From: Deltaproteobacteria bacterium
Lineage (GTDB): Bacteria > Myxococcota_A > UBA796 > JAFGLY01
Assembly: GCA_016927815.1 (NCBI GenBank)
Contig: JAFGLY010000072.1
Location: forward strand, 1 to 44,147
Length of the DNA stretch: 44,147 nucleotides
Direction: 5' to 3'
In this document: one piece after another, positions 8,601-17,500 of the stretch
Layout of the letters: each line of letters starts with the position of its first letter
How positions within the stretch are numbered: position 1 is the first letter of the stretch
The notes under the pieces: generated by a model
Told to the model about the DNA's origin: nothing
What the model saw: only the letters and a program-made list of their open reading frames with translations
Database searches by the model: none
Position numbers and translations under genes: made by a program

Positions 8601-8696
8601 GCTGATCACGAACACCCGATCGAGCCGCCCGAAGGGCACCACCTGCCGGTCGGCGTAGGGGCCGAAGCCTTCGACCTCGAGCTCGAGAGGGTTCAT
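5640..8696 (-). CDS. sbcC: SbcC, ATPase subunit of the SbcCD (Rad50-type) nuclease
   Basis: A 1018-residue SMC-like ATPase. Walker A is GDTGAGKTT at residues 33-41, the Q-loop is LVLPQGEFQRFLEM, and two long Ala/Glu/Arg-rich coiled coils flank a zinc hook CPVC at about 503-506. The C-terminal half carries the signature LSGGEKFLASLSLALGLA and Walker B LFIDEGFGSLD. With SbcD it forms the Mre11-Rad50-type complex that cleaves DNA hairpins and processes blocked double-strand ends in the cytoplasm. The ATG at 8696 overlaps the sbcD stop by 4 nt (ATGA), so the two are coupled. Length matches the family. The ORF is open far upstream, but that extension only shadows sbcD. Confidence 0.97.
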   Translation of the reverse strand: MNPLELEVEGFGPYADRQVVPFGRLDRVFVISGDTGAGKTTLFDAISFALYGRPLGTRDRNSVRSHFAGPLAPTRVRFRFRCEGRTWEIVRAPYLPRRAKRGDSVVVESSVCLSEIDASGACRPVAAKPAEIDRRLEEDILKLTHDEFSKILVLPQGEFQRFLEMETAERSEILEKAFPTADHREITRLAREGSQQVRKEVDEKQARLEEVRKDFDPDAFPDTEARLLAAVEEARAIEVDHSAAATRATRALDAAITLAKRLGALAAAVEVRAELERRRAEVTAAGARLDASRRATRAVAAVEAEATLRLHCATARQTLETLAGEVRRLEAEQGGLRPAFEALEAQEAGFREDDRRVDALGGRIGDLSALDEASKEVRRLDLEATAAAERRDALVLGVVAAETALTGLTRVSQAHEETTRALQVVHDRVLSIEALRPPADQADRWATTGEAELARNLERAEQGRIRAHLEVEAATATLDAARARLEAQAAVRLAAALQEGAPCPVCGSTHHPRPATGEVPPDDLRAAVTDAEARLESARAERSAQEQILSAARKERDLRAEEAETALGRLGAAGYASPGAWQEARIEAEREETRLKAEDEAMRSLLATRGAREEAVAAVRSAHAQAQAALASVREAEAAARGALEAARTRVGEVEEACEALDAARRDRDALEARIRAGRAAAAQTRARWEENERNLAGRRASCESTRTDLAKAEQRLVEASAALNAVLAEQGFESAEEVREAQLPSQAEAAIEATVKDWTDALTGVDARIVDLEEAIGGRPPPDLPALEAERDQAETVRKAATEERTRAEARVADLRRVKARHDEILAEIEALHEHSAGLLALARDLEGSNARRLDFSTWVLTWWLDRVLARASGRLQKLSEGRYTFVLKPESGDRRKRSGLELDVFDAHTAERRDVRTLSGGEKFLASLSLALGLADVIQERAGGIELDTLFIDEGFGSLDAGAMDRALQVVDEIGANRQVGLISHVEAVGRVIPCHVLVEKAPDGSRVRVEALGGT

Positions 8697-9832
8697 CGGG
8701 TGCCCTCCTGGAGCCCGGACCGGATCCGGTGGAACGCCCGGAGCACCTCGTCGGGGGGAGGGCCTCCGCGCAGGTGCCGCTCGAAGTCGAGGAAGTCGGC
8801 CTCCAGATCCTCCCGGGCCCCGGTGCGGTCCCGGTTCGGCACCCCGCCGGCCGGCCCGGTCTCCACGGGGTTCAGGAGGTGCATCACGTGGGGGAAGCGG
8901 CTGCGCAGGAGCGCCATGGGCTGCCCCACCCGGAAGGGCCGGGTGAGGACCACCAAGAGGTAGTCGTCGCGGAAGGGCTCGTACACCGGAGAGACGAGGA
9001 GATCCTCGAGTTCGCCCGTCAGGACACGCATGGCGCGGGGCGGTTGGAGCCGATGCGGCACGACCTCGGGCCTGCGCCCGGCCCGCGCCTCCACCGAGAG
9101 GATGGCCTTGGGGGCGTCCACCTCCGAGAAGGCGTAGGGCATTAGGGAGCCCGAGTACCAGGCGTTGGGCGCCGCCTGCTGAGTGCGGTGCAGGTGCCCC
9201 AGCGCGGCGTAGTCGAACCCCTCGAGGAGCGCGGGGTCCACGTGGGCCGCCTGGCCGACCAGCACGCGCTCCGAATCCGAGGGCGTGCTGCCCGCCGTGA
9301 AGCAGTGGGCCACCAGGACCTGGGTGTGCCCGGGAGTCTGTCGTGTGCGGATGGCGGCGATGGCGGCGGCGAACGCGGACGCCTGGCCAGGGGCTTCCTC
9401 CCCTGCGTGGGACAGCGCACCCGGCCAGAGGAAGGGAAGGGGCCAGACCTCGGCGAACTCGCCCTCCGGGGTGCGGATCCGGACCGGGACCTCGAGGTCC
9501 CCGACGTCTCCCCGCACGTGGACGCCCGCGCGGGCGAGCAGGCCGGACGACCACGCGAGGCGGGCGCCGCTGTCGTGGTTGCCGGCGATGATCACCACGG
9601 GCAGGGCCGGGGCGGCATCGCGGATCGTGGTGAGCCACCGACCCAGCTCGACGACCGCCTCCTCGGGCGGGATGCAGCGGTCGAACACGTCGCCCGCCAC
9701 GACGAGCAGATCGTACGGCTCTGAGGCCGCGATCTCGACGATCCGGTCCAACACCTGCCGCTGATCCCCGAGTAGAGAGCGCTCGAACAGCACCTTCCCG
9801 AGGTGCCAGTCGGAGGTGTGGAGGATCCGCAT
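8693..9832 (-). CDS. sbcD: SbcD, nuclease subunit of SbcCD (Mre11-type)
   Basis: A 379-residue metallophosphoesterase. The five nuclease motifs are visible: HTSDWHLGK at residues 5-13, GDVFD around 47-51, GNHDSG at 84-89, VAHCFTAG, and ALGHLHR. These ligate two Mn ions in the Mre11/SbcD family. The protein supplies exonuclease and hairpin endonuclease activity and is driven by the SbcC ATPase. It ends in an ATGA overlap with sbcC and starts 13 nt after the stop of an ABC transporter ATPase gene on the same strand, so repair and export genes seem to share a transcript. Confidence 0.96.
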   Translation of the reverse strand: MRILHTSDWHLGKVLFERSLLGDQRQVLDRIVEIAASEPYDLLVVAGDVFDRCIPPEEAVVELGRWLTTIRDAAPALPVVIIAGNHDSGARLAWSSGLLARAGVHVRGDVGDLEVPVRIRTPEGEFAEVWPLPFLWPGALSHAGEEAPGQASAFAAAIAAIRTRQTPGHTQVLVAHCFTAGSTPSDSERVLVGQAAHVDPALLEGFDYAALGHLHRTQQAAPNAWYSGSLMPYAFSEVDAPKAILSVEARAGRRPEVVPHRLQPPRAMRVLTGELEDLLVSPVYEPFRDDYLLVVLTRPFRVGQPMALLRSRFPHVMHLLNPVETGPAGGVPNRDRTGAREDLEADFLDFERHLRGGPPPDEVLRAFHRIRSGLQEGTR

Positions 9833-9845
9833 CGGCAGGCCGGAC

Positions 9846-10532
9846 CTACCGCCGCTCGTCTCGCGCGATGCGACCGTCCTGGAGTTCCACCACCCGACGA
9901 GCGGCGTCGAGCACCTTGGGATCGTGGGTGGCGAAGATGAAGGTGACGCCGTGCTCCTCGTTCAAGCGCCGCATGAGGGCGACCAGCTCGACTCCGGTGC
10001 GGCTGTCGAGGTTGGCCGTGGGTTCGTCGGCCAGCACCAGCGCGGGGTCGGCCACGATCGCCCGGGCCACCGCCACGCGCTGCTGCTGGCCGCCCGAGAG
10101 TTCGTTGGGCCGCCGATGGGCCATCGTCTCGAGCCCCACCTCGGCCAGCACACCGGTGACCCTCCTGCGTCGCTCCTCGGCGGACACCCCGCGCATCAGG
10201 AGCACGAACTCGGCGTTCTCGTAGGCCGTGAGCACGGGGATGAGGTTGTAGGCCTGGAACACGAACCCGATCCGCTCGAGGCGCAAGCTCGACAGCTCGT
10301 CGCCGCTCATCGCGCCCAGGTCTTGTCCGTCCACCTGTACCGATCCGGAGGTCGGCGCGTCCAGCCCGCCGATGACGTTGAGCAGGGTGGTCTTGCCCGA
10401 CCCCGACGGTCCCATGAGCGCCGTGAACTCGCCCTTTTCCACGTCGAGGTCGATGCCGGCCAGGGCCTGGACCGGAATCCCGGTGGTGTTGTACGTCCGC
10501 GTGACGCCGCGCACCGAAACGATGGGGGGCAT
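9846..10532 (-). CDS. ABC transporter ATP-binding protein (LolD/MacB type)
   Basis: A 228-residue nucleotide-binding subunit of the LolD/MacB/FtsE class. Walker A GPSGSGKTT is at 41-49, the Q-loop region reads IGFVFQAYNLIPVLTAYEN, the signature is ELSGGQQQRVAVARAI, Walker B is LVLADEPTANLDS, and the H-loop is FATHDP. In this class ATP hydrolysis drives FtsX-type permeases that extract lipoproteins or push substrates in the periplasm (mechanotransmission) instead of carrying them through the membrane. Two FtsX-type permease genes lie immediately upstream (9 nt gap to the nearer), giving a LolCDE-like set. sbcD follows after 13 nt. Confidence 0.95.
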   Translation of the reverse strand: MPPIVSVRGVTRTYNTTGIPVQALAGIDLDVEKGEFTALMGPSGSGKTTLLNVIGGLDAPTSGSVQVDGQDLGAMSGDELSSLRLERIGFVFQAYNLIPVLTAYENAEFVLLMRGVSAEERRRRVTGVLAEVGLETMAHRRPNELSGGQQQRVAVARAIVADPALVLADEPTANLDSRTGVELVALMRRLNEEHGVTFIFATHDPKVLDAARRVVELQDGRIARDERR

Positions 10533-10541
10533 CCGGGCCTC

Positions 10542-11768
10542 CTAGAGGTGGTTGATGGCGGCGACCGGCTCGAGGCGGGACGCCTTCCAGGCGGGGTACA
10601 GGCTGGCCAGCACCGTGAGCAGAACGGCTACGATCGAGTAGATGGCGAACCGTTCCCAGTCGATCGCCGCGTAGGTCTGGGTGGTGACGGCGACCCCGCC
10701 CCAGCTCATCTGTTCGCCCGCGATCGAGGCGAGATCGACGCCCCAGACCAGGAGGGGGACGGTGAGCAGCAACCCCAGCAGGTCACCCGCGATCACCGCG
10801 ACGACGCCCAGCAGCAGCCCCTCGAGGAGCACGAGACGCCGGATCTGCCGGGCCTTCATGCCCACCGCGCGCAGGACCCCGAACTCGTGGACCCGCTCGA
10901 GCACGCTCATGAGCACGGTGTTGAGCACGCCCATGGCGATGATGACGCCGATGACGAGCACCATCAGGTTGGTTCCGTTCGCGTCGAGGCGTACGGAGGC
11001 GACGACTTCGGGCAGGGCGCGCTCCCAGTCCATGACCTCCAGGGGTCGGCCGGCCAGCGCGGCGGCCGCCTCTTCGGCCGCACGGACCGACCTCCGCGAG
11101 TCCGGCAGGTGCACGGAGATCTGGCTCACGGCGTCGTCCAGCTCGAGCAGATCCTGGGCCGCGGGTACGGTGATGAGGGCGAAGGACCCGTCGATCTCGG
11201 CCGCCCCGGTGCTGAGCAGGCCCCGGACGCGAAACAACTGGGAGGCGACGTCCTCCCGTCCCTGCGTCATGAGCACCACCTTGTCGCCCAGGCCGACCGC
11301 GAGCGACTCGGCCGCGAGGGCGCCCAGGACGATATCGTGGTCGTCGGCGAGCCAGGTCCCCTCGACCACCTTGTCGGCCCACTCGCTGACCTCGGGTTCG
11401 AAGGCCGGGTCCACCGCGGTGGCCATGAGACCCACCGAGCCCGAGGGCGACAGGAGCAGCCCGTCCACGAAGATGCGGGGCACCACGGTCGCGCCGGGGA
11501 AGCGGGCGCGGAGCACCGAGGCGACCTCACTGGCCTCGGGCACGGTGATGTCCTGGTCCCGCTCGGCCTGGTACCCCTCGCCCTGCACCACCACGTGGCC
11601 GGCGAGCGAGGCCACTGCGGTCCGGAGCATGTCCTGGTACATGCCGTTGGCCCAGTTGACCGTGACGATCATCAGGGCGAGGCCGCCGGCCACCGCGGCG
11701 AGCGTGATGAGCGTGCGGCGGCGGTTCCTTCGGAGGTTGCGGGCGGCGAGCCGGAGGAGGAGGAGCAT
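10542..11768 (-). CDS. ABC transporter permease, FtsX/MacB family (second permease)
   Basis: A 408-residue permease. The N-terminus is basic then hydrophobic (LRLAARNLRRNRRRTLITLA), giving TM1 at about 20-40; a large periplasmic MacB-like core domain follows (about 40-270), then three C-terminal helices (about 280-395) with the family motif GVLNTVLMSVLERVHEFGVL and a terminal PAWKASRLEPVAAI. The ATG at 11768 is chosen because the homologous N-terminus starts there and it lies 2 nt after the stop of the first permease; the ORF upstream is an artefact. With 11771-13045 and the ATPase it forms an exporter of the LolCDE/MacB kind; the substrate is not evident, but lipoproteins are plausible given the many lipoprotein genes here. 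Confidence 0.93.
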   Translation of the reverse strand: MLLLLRLAARNLRRNRRRTLITLAAVAGGLALMIVTVNWANGMYQDMLRTAVASLAGHVVVQGEGYQAERDQDITVPEASEVASVLRARFPGATVVPRIFVDGLLLSPSGSVGLMATAVDPAFEPEVSEWADKVVEGTWLADDHDIVLGALAAESLAVGLGDKVVLMTQGREDVASQLFRVRGLLSTGAAEIDGSFALITVPAAQDLLELDDAVSQISVHLPDSRRSVRAAEEAAAALAGRPLEVMDWERALPEVVASVRLDANGTNLMVLVIGVIIAMGVLNTVLMSVLERVHEFGVLRAVGMKARQIRRLVLLEGLLLGVVAVIAGDLLGLLLTVPLLVWGVDLASIAGEQMSWGGVAVTTQTYAAIDWERFAIYSIVAVLLTVLASLYPAWKASRLEPVAAINHL

Positions 11769-11770
11769 GG

Positions 11771-13045
11771 TCACACCTTCCTCATGGCGTCGACCGGGCG
11801 CAGACGCGCGGCCCGGAGCGAGGGCCAGAGGCTGGCGACCAGGCACACGCAGATCACCATCGCCAGCGTCACCCACACGGAGTTCCACTCGAAGATCCCT
11901 TTGATCACGGGATCGAAGCGCACGCCCTCGTACTCGAAGCCCTGGCCCTCGCCGACCGAGAGGTCCACTCCGTAGGCCACGAGGTACGCATCGACCGCGA
12001 GGCCGATCACCAACCCCCCGGCGGCCGCGAGGAGCCCGAGCAGGCCGGACTCCGTGAGGATGAGCAGGACCACCTGGCGCGGCTTCAGCCCCAGGGCCTT
12101 GAGCAACCCGAGCTCCCGGGTGCGCTCGAACACCGCCATCAGCATGGTGTTGAGCACGCCGAGCCCGGCCGCTGCGAACACCACGAGCAGCAGGACGATC
12201 ATCATGCCGTCGGTCATGCCCATCATCTGCGCCGTGATGGGGTCGGTCTCCGACCAGCTCCGGATGAGGAGATCGTCTACGTCGGACGGTCCGGCGGCGG
12301 GATCGGCGATCGCCTCCCCGACCACAGCCGACAGAGCAGCGCTTTCCTCGGGATCCTGCCCGAGCACGATGATCTCGTGCACCTGATCTTCGAGCATGAG
12401 AACCTGCTGCAGATCCGCGAGGGGCGCGTAGACCCCGGCACGATCCATCACCGCGTTGCCGGTCCTGGCCGTGCCCACGATCTCGAGCAGCTCGTTCGCG
12501 AGCGAGCCGTCCGAGGCCTGGGTGATCATCACGAGCTCACCACCGACCCCCAGATCCAGCTTCTTCGCAAGCTCCCGGCCCACCACCACCGGGATGGAAC
12601 CCCCCTCGCGCCGCTCGCCGGCCGACAGGAAGCGCCCGGCCTCGATCCGGCCCGAGATGCCCGTGACGGCGTCCTCGCGCGTCGGTTCCACGCCCACCAT
12701 GCGGGCCCCGAGCGAGGTTGCCTGCGTGCCCACGAGCCCGAAGGCCACGAGCCGGCCCGTGGAGGCCCCGGCCTCGGGCCGCGCGTCGAGGCGCTCGAGT
12801 CGACCCCCCGCACCGGGGATGGTGTCGTAGAGCGAGTGGCTGGTCGGATACTCTGGGTGGTGGACCTGCACGTGACCGAGTTGCTGGGTCACGAGCAGGT
12901 CGAACATCTGGCCCATCATCCCGTCGGCGAAGGCCCACATGGCCATGCACAGGGCCACGCCGACCGAGAGGGCCAGGGCGGTGATGAGCGTCCGCCGACC
13001 TTGACGGAACAGGTTTCGCCAGGCGACGGTCAGGTAGAACCTCAT
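11771..13045 (-). CDS. ABC transporter permease, FtsX/LolC-E family (first permease)
   Basis: A 424-residue permease with the same plan as its neighbour: VAWRNLFRQGRRTLITALAL leads into TM1 (about 20-40), then a periplasmic domain (about 45-265), and three helices at the C-terminus with GLGVLNTMLMAVFERTREL and SLRAARLRPVDAMRKV. The two permeases are related but clearly different, as in LolC/LolE heterodimers. Its stop is 2 nt from the next start, so the genes are tightly coupled. The start has AGGG directly in front and GGGGAGG a little further off. It follows the MgtC-type gene by 82 nt; a GC-rich hairpin lies in that gap. Confidence 0.93.
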   Translation of the reverse strand: MRFYLTVAWRNLFRQGRRTLITALALSVGVALCMAMWAFADGMMGQMFDLLVTQQLGHVQVHHPEYPTSHSLYDTIPGAGGRLERLDARPEAGASTGRLVAFGLVGTQATSLGARMVGVEPTREDAVTGISGRIEAGRFLSAGERREGGSIPVVVGRELAKKLDLGVGGELVMITQASDGSLANELLEIVGTARTGNAVMDRAGVYAPLADLQQVLMLEDQVHEIIVLGQDPEESAALSAVVGEAIADPAAGPSDVDDLLIRSWSETDPITAQMMGMTDGMMIVLLLVVFAAAGLGVLNTMLMAVFERTRELGLLKALGLKPRQVVLLILTESGLLGLLAAAGGLVIGLAVDAYLVAYGVDLSVGEGQGFEYEGVRFDPVIKGIFEWNSVWVTLAMVICVCLVASLWPSLRAARLRPVDAMRKV

Positions 13046-13067
13046 CCCTGGAGCCTCCCCGGACAGC

Positions 13068-13083
13068 GCCCCGGCGGCGGGGC
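13068..13083 (-). terminator. GC-rich hairpin between mgtC-type gene and ABC permease
   Basis: GCCCCG (13068-13073), a 4-nt loop and CGGGGC (13078-13083) form a perfect 6-bp stem. There is no T-run, so this may be an attenuating or mRNA-stabilising structure rather than an intrinsic terminator. Confidence 0.3.
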
Positions 13084-13127
13084 ACCGGTCGGCCGCTCCC
13101 GTATCCGCTTCTCCCCCGCGAGGCCCA

Positions 13128-14420
13128 TCACGCCAGCATCGCCACCAGCAGGCCCGAGACGGTGGCGAGACCCAGGCCGGTCCCCACCACGATCCCGAAG
13201 CGCCGTCCCCCGGAGACGAAAGCGATCCCCGTCTTCACGACGCTGTTGGAGACGACGGCGATGGCGATGCCCACCGAACCCGTGGAGAGAGGAAGGATGC
13301 CTCCCCGGGTCTGCTCGGAGATGGAGAGCGTGATGGCGTCCACGTCGGCGAGGCCCGAGAGCGCGGCGGCCAGGAACAGGCCCTGGTCGCCCCACAGGTC
13401 GCGAGCGAAGCGCACCAAGAACAGGATGGCGGCGAAGAACAGCGCGAACTTCAGCGCCGGTCCCACCGAGAACGGGTTTTTGAACGCCACCTGGGCCCCC
13501 TCGCTCGGCCGGGAGCGCCCGGCCCGCACCCACAGCACCCCGGCCGCGCACGCGGCCACCCCCATCATGGTCCCCAGGGGGGCGGCGAGATCGCGGGCCA
13601 GATCGGCGTTCACCAGGAACACCACCACGAGCACCCGCCCGAACATGGTGGCGTTGGCCGCCACGGTCGAGAAGGCGCAGATGGAGGTGAGTTCGGGCTG
13701 GCGGCGAGCGTCGGCGGCCATGGACGCGGTCACCGCGGTGGAGGACGTGAGCCCCCCCACGATCCCGGTGAGACCCAGGCCCCGTCGGGCGCCGAGGATG
13801 CGGGTGAGGAAGTAGCCCACGAAGCCCACGCCCGAGATGAGGAAGACCAGGAGGCCCACCGTGTGGGGATTGAACGCCCCCCAGGGGTCCACCGGCTCGG
13901 CCGGCAGCAAGGGGAGCACGATGAGCCCCAGCACCAGGAGCTTGAGCGTGTCCGTCAGTTCCACCCAGCGCATCTTGCGGATGGTGTCCCAGGCGAAGCG
14001 CTTGGCCGCGAGGATCAGGGTGAGGGCCAGGGCGAGCACCACGGCCGTTCGGGGCTCGGTGCGGCACAGGAATCCCAGGAGCACCGTGCCCAGCGCCGCC
14101 GTCTCCGTGGTGATGCCGATCTGCTCGACCGACGCCCGCCAGTACATGGCCACGACCAGGGCCGTGGCGCCCAGCAGGCCGACCAGGGCGAGCGGAGCGT
14201 AGCGCTCACCCGCCAGGGCCGAGGCGTACCCCACGACGGACAGCACCGCGAAGCTGCGCATCCCGAGGGTCTCCCCCGCGACGTCCCGGTCTGGGTGCGC
14301 GTCCGCCTCCTGTCCCGTCCGGGGCACGACCACCGAGACGGACCGCTCCAGCCCGATGAGGAGACCGATGCCGAGGGCGTATCCGAGCTGGACGAACAGG
14401 TCGGTCAATGGAGGAGCCAT
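13128..14420 (-). CDS. MgtC/SapB-DUF4010 family integral membrane protein
   Basis: A 430-residue polytopic membrane protein. The N-terminal third matches MgtC/SapB: YALGIGLLIGLERS near residues 13-26, GMRSFAVLSVVGYASAL, and TTETAALGTVLLGFL. The rest matches the DUF4010 extension, with about eight more helices and motifs GLTSSTAVTASMA, FSTVAANATMFGRV and GLADVDAITLSISEQT. MgtC-like proteins affect Mg homeostasis and modulate ATP synthase or other membrane enzymes; the role of the DUF4010 form is not established. The start at 14420 has no Shine-Dalgarno, but a promoter ends 6 nt before it, suggesting a leaderless message. It faces the giant lipoprotein gene divergently. Confidence 0.92.
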   Translation of the reverse strand: MAPPLTDLFVQLGYALGIGLLIGLERSVSVVVPRTGQEADAHPDRDVAGETLGMRSFAVLSVVGYASALAGERYAPLALVGLLGATALVVAMYWRASVEQIGITTETAALGTVLLGFLCRTEPRTAVVLALALTLILAAKRFAWDTIRKMRWVELTDTLKLLVLGLIVLPLLPAEPVDPWGAFNPHTVGLLVFLISGVGFVGYFLTRILGARRGLGLTGIVGGLTSSTAVTASMAADARRQPELTSICAFSTVAANATMFGRVLVVVFLVNADLARDLAAPLGTMMGVAACAAGVLWVRAGRSRPSEGAQVAFKNPFSVGPALKFALFFAAILFLVRFARDLWGDQGLFLAAALSGLADVDAITLSISEQTRGGILPLSTGSVGIAIAVVSNSVVKTGIAFVSGGRRFGIVVGTGLGLATVSGLLVAMLA

Positions 14421-14455
14421 CGCGGCAATGTGGCGGCCCTGCCCAGGGGCGTCAA
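14421..14455 (-). promoter_or_regulatory. Promoter of the MgtC-type gene, leaderless arrangement
   Basis: On the minus strand TTGACG (14455-14450), a 17-bp spacer and CACATT (14432-14427) precede the ATG at 14420 by 6 nt. The -35 matches 5 of 6 consensus bases, the -10 only 3 of 6. No ribosome binding site is present, in line with transcription starting at or next to the A of the start codon. Confidence 0.5.
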
Positions 14456-14506
14456 GGGTGGCCGTACGCGAAGCGGACCGCCGCCTGCGAGTGAAAGCCC
14501 GGTGTC

Positions 14507-14536
14507 TGGACGCACCGAACCTTTGCGTGTGATACT
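14507..14536 (+). promoter_or_regulatory. Promoter of the giant lipoprotein operon
   Basis: TGGACG (14507-14512) and GATACT (14531-14536) with an 18-bp spacer; each hexamer matches 4 of 6 consensus bases, and the -10 carries a TGT extension (14528-14530) typical of extended -10 promoters. The start codon at 14564 lies 27 nt further, behind a GGAGG ribosome binding site. Confidence 0.45.
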
Positions 14537-14563
14537 CGGGCCATGCGCTCCTTGGAGGCTCCC

Positions 14564-17500
14564 ATGGTTCGAACGCTGGTCCTCACGTTCTCGGTGCTGA
14601 CCGGATGCAGCCAGACCCTCGAGAGCCCGCGCCCGGCCGTCGACGGCGCGGCGCCTGCGATCGTCTGCAACGATCAGCTCTTCACCACCGTGACCGTCAG
14701 CGGCAGCCGCTTCACGCCGCTTCCCACCCAGACCCTCACCGAGGATCCCCGGCTCGAGATCCCCGCGATCACGCTGGATCTCGTGTCCTCGCTCCACGGG
14801 GGCGCCGAGGACCTGCTCCCCGAGACCTTCGGGCTCGCCGACGACACGCGCTGGCTCGATCGATCCACCATGGAGTTCGACGCCCACCCCGAACTCTCGC
14901 TCGAAAGCGGTGTCTACGACCTGGTCGTGACCAACGTCGACGGCCGGTCGGCCCGAGCCCAGGCCGCGTTCGCGGCCGCGCCGCCGCCAGTGGTCGAGAG
15001 CTTCGTCCCCGATCTGGTCTGCGTGGACCAGGCCGACATCCCCGCGACCGTCTACGGTCAGGGCTTCCTCGCGCTCGAGGGTACCCTGCCCACGGTCACC
15101 ATCGGCGATCTCACGCTCGTGCCCGACGCGGCCGTGGACTGCGTGGACCTGGTCGGGCCCGTGGCCGGCCAGGACTGCGACACGTTGCAGATCACGCTTC
15201 CGCAGCAGTCCCTGGTCGTCGCCATCCACGACGTCAGCGTCACCTCCGCGCCCACGGCCGACTGCACCTCCGTGGAGGAGATCCGCATGGAGGTGGTGCC
15301 GCCGCCCAGCCTGTCCGACATCCAGCCGCTCCTGGAGTGCACGGATCAGGAGGATCAACGCTTCCTGCTCACGGGCGAGTCCTTCCTGGTCCTCGCGGAC
15401 GGCACGCTGCCCACTATCCTGCTGGGCGACTACGCCGCGCCCCCCGACGAGGGCTCGATGACCGGCTGCGAACCGCTCCTGGGCCCCGCCGGGGGCGAGC
15501 TGTGCACCGGCATGACCTTCACGCTGCCCCTCGACACCGTCCCGCCGGGCGTCCACGACGTCGTGGTCACCAACCCGCCGCCCGCCGACTGCGAGAGCAC
15601 CGAGCCCGTCGAAGTGGAGCTCGTGCCGGCTCCGACGATCGCGTCCATCGTCGAGGCGATCGAGTGCATCGACCAGGGCGACCAGTCGTTCGTGATCTCG
15701 GGCACCGGCTTCGTGGTCCTCGAGGACGGCACCCCGCCCACGATCGTCCTGGGCAGCACCGTGCGGTCGCCCGATGCGCTCGCCGGGTGCATTCCCCTGG
15801 AGGGCCCCGCCGGGGGCGAGACCTGCACCGAGATGCAGGTCACCCTGCCCCAGGACGCCGAGCCCCCCGGCGTCCTCTCGGTGGTCGTGTACAATCCGGC
15901 TCCAGCGGACTGCATCAGCGAGGAATTCGTCCAGATCGAGATCGTCGGACAGCCCATCCTCGACGCCATCGAGCCCGAGGTGAGCTGCGTGGACCAGTCC
16001 GACCAGGTCTTCACGCTCAGCGGATCCGGCTTCCTCGTCCTGGAGGACGGGACGCTCCCGACCGTGACCGTGGGTGCATGGACGGACAGCGCGGACGCCG
16101 CCGGCGACTGTACCCCCCTCCTCGGACCGGCGGGGGGTCAGACCTGCCTCACGCTCACCGTGACGCTGCCGGCCGGAGCCGAACCCGAGGGCACCTGGGA
16201 CGTCCGGATCACCAACCCCACCCCCGCGGACTGCCACAGCGAGGAGAGCGTCCAGCTCGAGTTGTGGGCCGCGCCCACGCTCACGAGCGTGGTCGAGACG
16301 CTCGCCTGCGGGGAGCAGATCGACACCACGTTCCTGCTCACGGGCGAGGGCTTCCTCGTGGTGAGCGGCGTGCATCCCACGGTCGCCATCGGCAGCTTCC
16401 TTGCCGAGGCCGACTCGGTGAGCGGGTGCGTGGACACCGGCTCGGTCTGGGTGGACCAGGAGTGCACGGATCTGACCGTCACCGTGCCCGCCGGCTCCCT
16501 CGAGGAGGGCCTGCAGGCGGTAAGCGTGACCAACCCGGACACCACGGGCTGCAGCACCACCGAGGCCGTGTTCGTGGAGGTGGTCGCCCCGCCGTTCGTG
16601 GTCGAGTTCGTCCCGCCGTCCGTGTGCTACGAGGCTCCGGACGACGTCCCGGTCGAGGTGGTGGGGAGCGACTTCCTCGTGCTCGAAGACGGCACCATGC
16701 CCGAGGTCCGGATCGGCGACCAGGTCTTCACCCCGGACGCTTCGGGCGGCTGCACCGCCCTGGAGGGCCCCAGCGGGGGCGAGGTCTGCTCCACCCTCCT
16801 GATCACGGTTCCCGTCGGCACCTGGACCACGGCCGAGTCCATGTCCACCGAGGTCCGGAACCCGGAGCCCGCGGCGTGCGTGTCCAACACGGACGTTCCG
16901 TTCGAGAGCACGCCTCCGCCCACGATCACGGGCGTGAGCCCCGACGAGCTCTGTGACTATGGGTTGACCGTCACCCTCACCGGCACCGACTTCATCGAGA
17001 CCCCCAGCGTGACCTTCAACGGCATCCCGGCCGCCTCGGTCACCTTCGTGGACAGCACCACGCTCGAGGTCACGCTGCCCGAGGACATCGGCGCCGGCGT
17101 GTTCGACATCGAGGTCGTGAACCCGGACGGGTGCGCCGACACGCTGGAGGACGGGCTCGAGATCTTCGCCGAGCCGCTGGTCCTCTACGTCGACCCCGAG
17201 GTCATCTACAGCGGCATCTCCGTGCAGGCGACGGTCTACGTCTCGGGCGTCAACCAGGAGGTCGTGGACGTATCGATCGAGGAGGCCGCGGACGGCACCA
17301 CCACGACCCTCGAGTTCCTCTGGTCCGGCGACGACCCCGACGAGATCCTCGCCGTGGTCCCCTCGGCCCTCGACGAGGGCTTCTTCCACCTCACGGTGGA
17401 AGACGCCGTCGGGTGCCACCCCACGTTGGAGGAGGCCTTCTACGAGGAGGACGACCTCACGGTCGATCTCGAGTCCGTGGATCCGCCCTTCGCCTACACC

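Noticed and set aside
5703-8963. 1086-codon plus-strand open frame
   Set aside because: Antisense to sbcC and the end of sbcD; Gly/Leu/Gln-rich text without motifs.
8697-9638. N-terminal extension of sbcC upstream of its ATG at 8696
   Set aside because: It overlaps sbcD, has a Pro/Arg-rich non-coding composition, and the SbcC N-terminus begins exactly at the ATG that overlaps the sbcD stop.
14405-17419. 1004-codon minus-strand open frame
   Set aside because: Antisense shadow of the repeat lipoprotein gene. It looks repetitive only because the sense strand is repetitive.
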